Shown here: positions 61,401 to 64,000 of the stretch, in pieces
Numbering within the stretch: position 1 is the stretch's first letter
How the letters are laid out: every line of letters starts with the position of its first letter
Source of the DNA: Anastrepha obliqua
Lineage: Eukaryota; Arthropoda; Insecta; Diptera; Tephritidae
Assembly: GCF_027943255.1 (NCBI RefSeq)
Contig: NC_072893.1
Location: forward strand, 87,117,784-87,181,783
Direction: 5' to 3'
Length of the DNA: 64,000 nucleotides
Notes under the pieces: generated by a model
Seen by the model: the letters and a program-made list of their open reading frames with translations, nothing else
Told to the model about the DNA's origin: nothing
Database searches by the model: none
Program-made: the position numbers and the translations under genes

Positions 61401-63681
61401 TCCAACCACATTTTCATTCTACATTTGAACTTACAACATAACATATGACAGCATTCAAATTATGTACTAATTTTATACTTTATGGAAACTTTGTTTTCAA
61501 TCTTTTTATTTTCGTAGTTAAGTAACTTATGCAAATATATGGAGTTTGTCATCCAACATAGACTGTTACTGAAAGCAAAAAGAAATTAAGATTGATTTCA
61601 ATATATTTTTTACTATGAAATCGAAGACAAGTCCGTTTCATGGTTTGAATTTATCAAATCTCCCAAAGAAACATGGAAATCATCACAAATACGAAAAATG
61701 TGCTGTTAAAAACGAATTAGAGGGTTAAAAGGTTATACAAATATATTCACAAAATATTCCATTATGAGTATTTTCTCACAAATAGCGACTAATAAAAACC
61801 TCAAAAAAAGTAATGATAATGGGAATGTGTGTATGTATGTGTGCAATACACTTAATTCGTTTCATATCGCTTTTGTGCCTCTTTTTTCGTCGGTAAATAG
61901 CCGTGACAAGCCGTCATCGATATTTTCATCACACACCTTGCATTCGGAGCTATTGGGTAGGAAATAAGTTCATAGCGGTTTTATATTATCTTTTTTAGTT
62001 TACAATGATTTGTTTGCTGTTTGGCAAAGGGAAATTATTCGTTCGATAGAACTCTTTCTGCTCTATAAAACTATGTTACTTGTATTTTTGAGTAATTTAA
62101 TTTTTTATTGGTTTTGAGGCTTAGAAATGGAATACTCAGGGGGCAAAAATCAACATTTTCAACACCTGCTCTTCTTTGATTTTCATCGAGGTAAAAAAGC
62201 TGCCGAAGCATCTCGGGACATTTGCGACGTGTATGGCGAGTCCGCACGAAAATGGTTTGCAAAGTTCAAAAATGGCGACTTTAACGTCGATGACATGTGC
62301 CGCAGCGGAAGGCTTTCTGAATTCGATGAAGAACGTCTCAAATCACATTTGAAGGAGAAGGATCGTCAAACCAGTCGTGAATTGGCAGAAAAAATTAAGT
62401 GCGATCATAAAACGATTCTCAATCACTTTCATTCATTGGGATTTACCGAAAAATTGGAGCCTAAGAACCTGGGTGCCTCATGGGGAGGTGAGAAATGATG
62501 CCTATACATCAATATGAAGCAAAGAAATGAGTGGGTGAGTGGGTGGCTACAGGAGATACGCTAAACCCGAGAGTCAAGCCGGATCTTCATCAGAAGAAGA
62601 TCGTGATATGTGTTCGGTGGGACTGGGAGGGCTTGGTGTACTGGAAAATGCTCAAAAAGAATGCGACGGTCAACAAGGAGCTCGCCATTGCCCAGCTACA
62701 CCGCGTGAATGAGGCTATGCGACTGAAAAGATCTGATCGACATGGCCAAACCATACTCCTTCACGACAACGCCAGGCCCCATGTTGCACAAGTAATCAAA
62801 GCCGCACTCCAAGAGCTCGAATAGGAGGTCCTTCAACATCCGCCGTATTGTCTGCACCTTGTACCGATCGATTACCATCTTTTCCACTCCTTGTCAAACC
62901 ATATGAGGGGCCTTCGGTAATAAAGGTAACGGGTGAAGGTCAAAATAAAGATTTCTATGAAAATAATTTTTTATTTAATAAAAAAGCTACGCAAAAATAA
63001 AATTTGATGCTCAATTTTGTATCACCAAGTATATTATTTTCCAAAATATTTTTACTCCACTAACAACCATCACAAGTGCCATCGTTCTGAAAACTAATTT
63101 CTCTCACCAAAAATTTGCGTAGTCCATTAAAAATAAATAAAAGTGGGAAATAAATGTAATATTTCAATTTGACGACTAGCTCTTGCAAATATTATACAAA
63201 AACTTTTGTCAATACCAAAACGAAGTGTATCCGCAAGAGAAACAAGCCAGCTGAGATTAGCAGAGCACTCCAAAATAAAACAACGTCTTGCTTTTGACGA
63301 AGATTAGTAATGTCGAGCAAAACAAGCTCGTTCCTTATCGTATTCACTGCTTCATGTCAGTAAAGTTGCAATTTAACCCCTTACACTCGGACTAGCAGCC
63401 GATAAGTCAAAATTAAGCTTGCGTACTTTTTATTAGTTTGATATTTTTAGCAGAGAATTTTCGAAATTGTTAAATTAAAGGAAGTATTTATTATATGAAT
63501 TTACTATTGTTTGGTTTTGTATCAGCACTCAACTTTTTGGTTCCAGATAGAACAGGAAAATAAACCATAAGTATGGCTGTTGCAGCATACCACGCCATCC
63601 ATTGAGGCGCCATACCAGCAACCAGGCATTGCGTTGCCACCATATAATGAAGAATATCAGCAATAATGAAGCCAATAGCAT
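52473..63681 (-). CDS. Cyp318a1: Cytochrome P450, CYP4 clan, Cyp318a1-like
   Basis: Eight minus-strand exons join in frame: 63681-63534, 58316-58125, 57636-57442, 57380-57311, 57231-57099, 55876-55640, 53168-52706 and 52651-52473 (TAG), 538 residues. It would be an ER-anchored haem monooxygenase; the substrate is unknown. Exon 1 (ATG at 63681) encodes the membrane anchor LLASLLLIFFIIWW then WRLNGWRGMLQQPYLW. Its GT donor phase fits exon 2 (LLQAVSRIRPHFQRPLA). Later landmarks are WKSRRRQLDPAF (C-helix), the I-helix MVSFETISTS, ESLRLL (ExxR), FHPEHF and the haem loop FVPFAKGLRYCIGNRYS with the Cys ligand at 52712-52710. From memory the Drosophila Cyp318a1 protein reads alike throughout. The usual proline-rich PGPxG hinge is not visible. 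Introns of 5.2, 2.5 and 1.2 kb hold transposons; the others are 54-488 bp. The least certain exon is the first. Confidence 0.87.
53404..53972 (-). mobile_element. Deleted DD41D mariner in a P450 intron
   Basis: Inverted ends read AAAGGGTTTTTCAATAAGAGG and the complement of 'cctgttattggaaaacctttt'. Minus-strand pieces: CRGIINDFLWPNS, VYFQQDGATCHTSNETIDLLREKFPNRVISRRGDNNWPPRSCDLTP, then after a break KEKVYANSPGSIQDLKDGIREAIEDIGQPVYNSVMENAMER. The N-terminal half is gone and the third catalytic Asp is lost in the break. Confidence 0.78.
54258..55320. mobile_element. Element with inverted CCCGAA arrays and a FLYWCH gene
   Basis: A 1063-bp element lies between exact 13-bp direct repeats (CGTGTTGTGTACG at 54245-54257 and 55321-55333), a likely target duplication. 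Its left flank (54265-54387) holds about nine CCCGAA motifs spaced roughly 8-20 bp. The right flank (55181-55305) holds about nine on the opposite strand (TTCGGG). The spaced motifs look like binding sites. Between them is one gene with a FLYWCH zinc finger. FLYWCH domains are common in Mutator-like transposons, which gives a weak class hint, but a 13-bp duplication is longer than the usual 9-11. Confidence 0.72.
54549..55008 (+). CDS. FLYWCH zinc-finger protein inside the CCCGAA element
   Basis: The gene starts at ATG 54549 (MEEIEEVGQLVGKKL). Read with one intron (54852-54951, GT/AG, pyrimidine-poor) it gives 119 residues; unspliced it runs to 130 with a hydrophobic, non-coding-looking tail. 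Residues 15-75 fit a FLYWCH finger: GYIYVRS, FYWDCQLV, ECKARAITL, then HEHPPN, supplying the C-C-H-H ligands. The spliced tail PPAQILRDNLSTT resembles the segment after FLYWCH in Mutator-like transposase relatives. No catalytic domain follows, so this is a DNA-binding fragment or a truncated transposase. It lies in a P450 intron in the opposite orientation. Confidence 0.55.
55890..57090. other. P450 intron 5, no gene seen
   Basis: The 1.2-kb intron contains a less AT-rich segment (56010-56400) that might be LTR-derived, and a C-rich segment at 56580-56800. No coding frame is supported. Confidence 0.35.
58885..59186 (-). mobile_element. Full-length SINE
   Basis: A reverse-orientation complete copy from 'aattggcgcgtacaccc' to the tRNA-like head ('ttcgccgagattcgaacctacg...tcggctacggcggcc'). 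Both the A box and B box are intact. Together with 1096-1398 it defines the family's ends. It lies in P450 intron 1. Confidence 0.85.
59187..60590 (-). mobile_element. DD41D mariner scrap interrupted by another mariner
   Basis: Joining 59187-59249 to 60515-60590 on the minus strand gives FTVEATEVHTVNGERYKIIIHHF. This matches the VTVNGERYR segment of the DD41D element at 7504-8305. The mariner 59252-60512 sits within it, so this is the older element. Confidence 0.6.
59252..60512 (+). mobile_element. Mariner element, mutated, nested in an older one
   Basis: The element is 1261 bp with TA on both sides (59250-59251 and 60513-60514) and ~28-bp inverted ends (CGAGAGGTGCCTTTTATATG). The transposase starts at 59426 (MELNREHFRAIIFYNFRRGL). 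It shows VYRWYGEFNRGRSSL, EGRPKSIVVPKTIDAVRELI, then VTGNESWIYAYEPESKQQSTVW, HQDNASSHTSAQ and PPYSPDLAPNDFFLFP, ending HGEYFEKQ at 60447. The first catalytic site reads TGNESW where TGDESW is expected. A small deletion and frameshift lie near 59960. There are 34 residues between the later Asp pair. Confidence 0.85.
60515..62100. other. P450 intron 1, no gene seen
   Basis: About 1.5 kb of AT-rich intron sequence in which I recognise no gene or repeat beyond the DD41D scrap at its start. Confidence 0.4.
62127..63033 (+). mobile_element. Mori-like mariner relic
   Basis: Plus-strand pieces: EYSGGKNQHFQHLLFFDFHRGKKAAEASRDICDVYGE, KWFAKFKNGDFNVDD, RQTSRELAEKIKCDHKTILNHFHSLGF, then after a deletion WDWEGLVYWKMLKKNATVNKEL, RLKRSDRHGQTILLHDNARPHVAQVIKAALQELE and a stop (TAG, 62823). 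The frame continues HPPYCLHLVPIDYHLFHSL. The first catalytic Asp region is deleted. The 3' flank to 63033 resembles the right half of the MITE family at 3959/43076. The left end was not found. Confidence 0.75.
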
Positions 63682-63805
63682 TATTTGCACCACCGCACAC
63701 ACACTGATAAGTAACGAATTTTCGAAATTGGTTTTGAATTCACCTAACTAATTAATTGCACTTTGTAAGCAAACAACGATGCCACATTCAATTGTCGTTT
63801 GACCG

Positions 63806-63811
63806 TTTATA
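63806..63811 (-). promoter_or_regulatory. Candidate TATA box of the P450 gene
   Basis: TATAAA on the minus strand, about 125 bp upstream of the proposed start codon at 63681. It is the only TATA-like site in a suitable place. No initiator motif was recognised. Confidence 0.3.
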
Positions 63812-64000
63812 GACACCTGAACAACGAATACACGTGCGTGTATATATTTTTATTGTTTATTGTTTTCGCCGAAATTATTGGAGAAACTGTTTTCATCACA
63901 TCTAATTGAAAAACACCATAATTTCGGTGCACTATAAGTTGTTGCCTACTGCCAAGAAGATACCGCACTAACTGAAAAGTAATTTTGTTTTCTACCAGCT

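Noticed and set aside
63491..63700. 69-codon membrane-like frame (GGANNAIGFIIADILHY)
   Set aside because: A shifted frame of the same strand encodes the P450 anchor and joins the next exon in phase, so this frame is a shadow.
1..64000. CRISPR arrays, operons, bacterial promoters or riboswitches
   Set aside because: The window is eukaryotic with spliced genes. The repeated sequences are transposons, without regular spacers.

Overview
The window is eukaryotic, AT-rich and full of transposons. It reads as insect DNA, most likely a tephritid fruit fly. Three genes have short GT/AG introns and closely resemble Drosophila genes, and the repeats include mariner-like elements with DD41D spacing, a type I associate with tephritids. 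The species cannot be named from the sequence alone, and all family names here come from recognition by eye, without a database search.

Layout. 1-8.3 kb: repeats only (a tRNA-derived SINE, a mariner-derived MITE, decayed LINE pieces, a DD41D mariner). 9.0-11.4 kb (+): five exons of a proton-coupled oligopeptide transporter (yin/Opt1, SLC15 family), with the 5' exon(s) not found. 12.0-35.4 kb: a gene-free repeat field holding a long-inverted-repeat element (12.0-13.5), a mariner inserted in a SINE (14.4-15.7), a Tc1-like element (16.3-17.7), three elements flanked by TTAA (17.8, 21.3 and 23.8 kb), an unclassified element with 40-bp perfect inverted repeats (26.2-28.0) and several mariners. 35.5-46.0 kb (+): an NPC1-type sterol transporter, best read as NPC1b. 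Its two large introns hold a 1.5-kb palindrome, LINE remnants and a MITE. 46-52.4 kb: intergenic repeats, including a truncated LINE with an intact YADD motif. 52.5-63.7 kb (-): an eight-exon cytochrome P450 of the Cyp318a1 type. Its introns contain a mariner nested in an older mariner, a mori-like mariner, a deleted DD41D element, and an unusual element with inverted CCCGAA arrays around a FLYWCH zinc-finger gene.

How the genes relate. The peptide transporter and the NPC1b-like protein would both be membrane uptake proteins, and both are gut-associated in Drosophila. The P450 is an ER-anchored oxidase of the CYP4 clan. They are independent eukaryotic transcription units and nothing in the sequence shows joint regulation.

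Most of the window is mobile DNA: at least nineteen Tc1/mariner-type pieces from several lineages, eleven SINE copies, four MITE copies, seven LINE fragments and several TIR elements without a clear class. The strongest candidates for something undescribed are the CCCGAA-array/FLYWCH element (54258-55320), the palindrome in the NPC1b intron (38171-39706) and the 26229-27962 TIR element.
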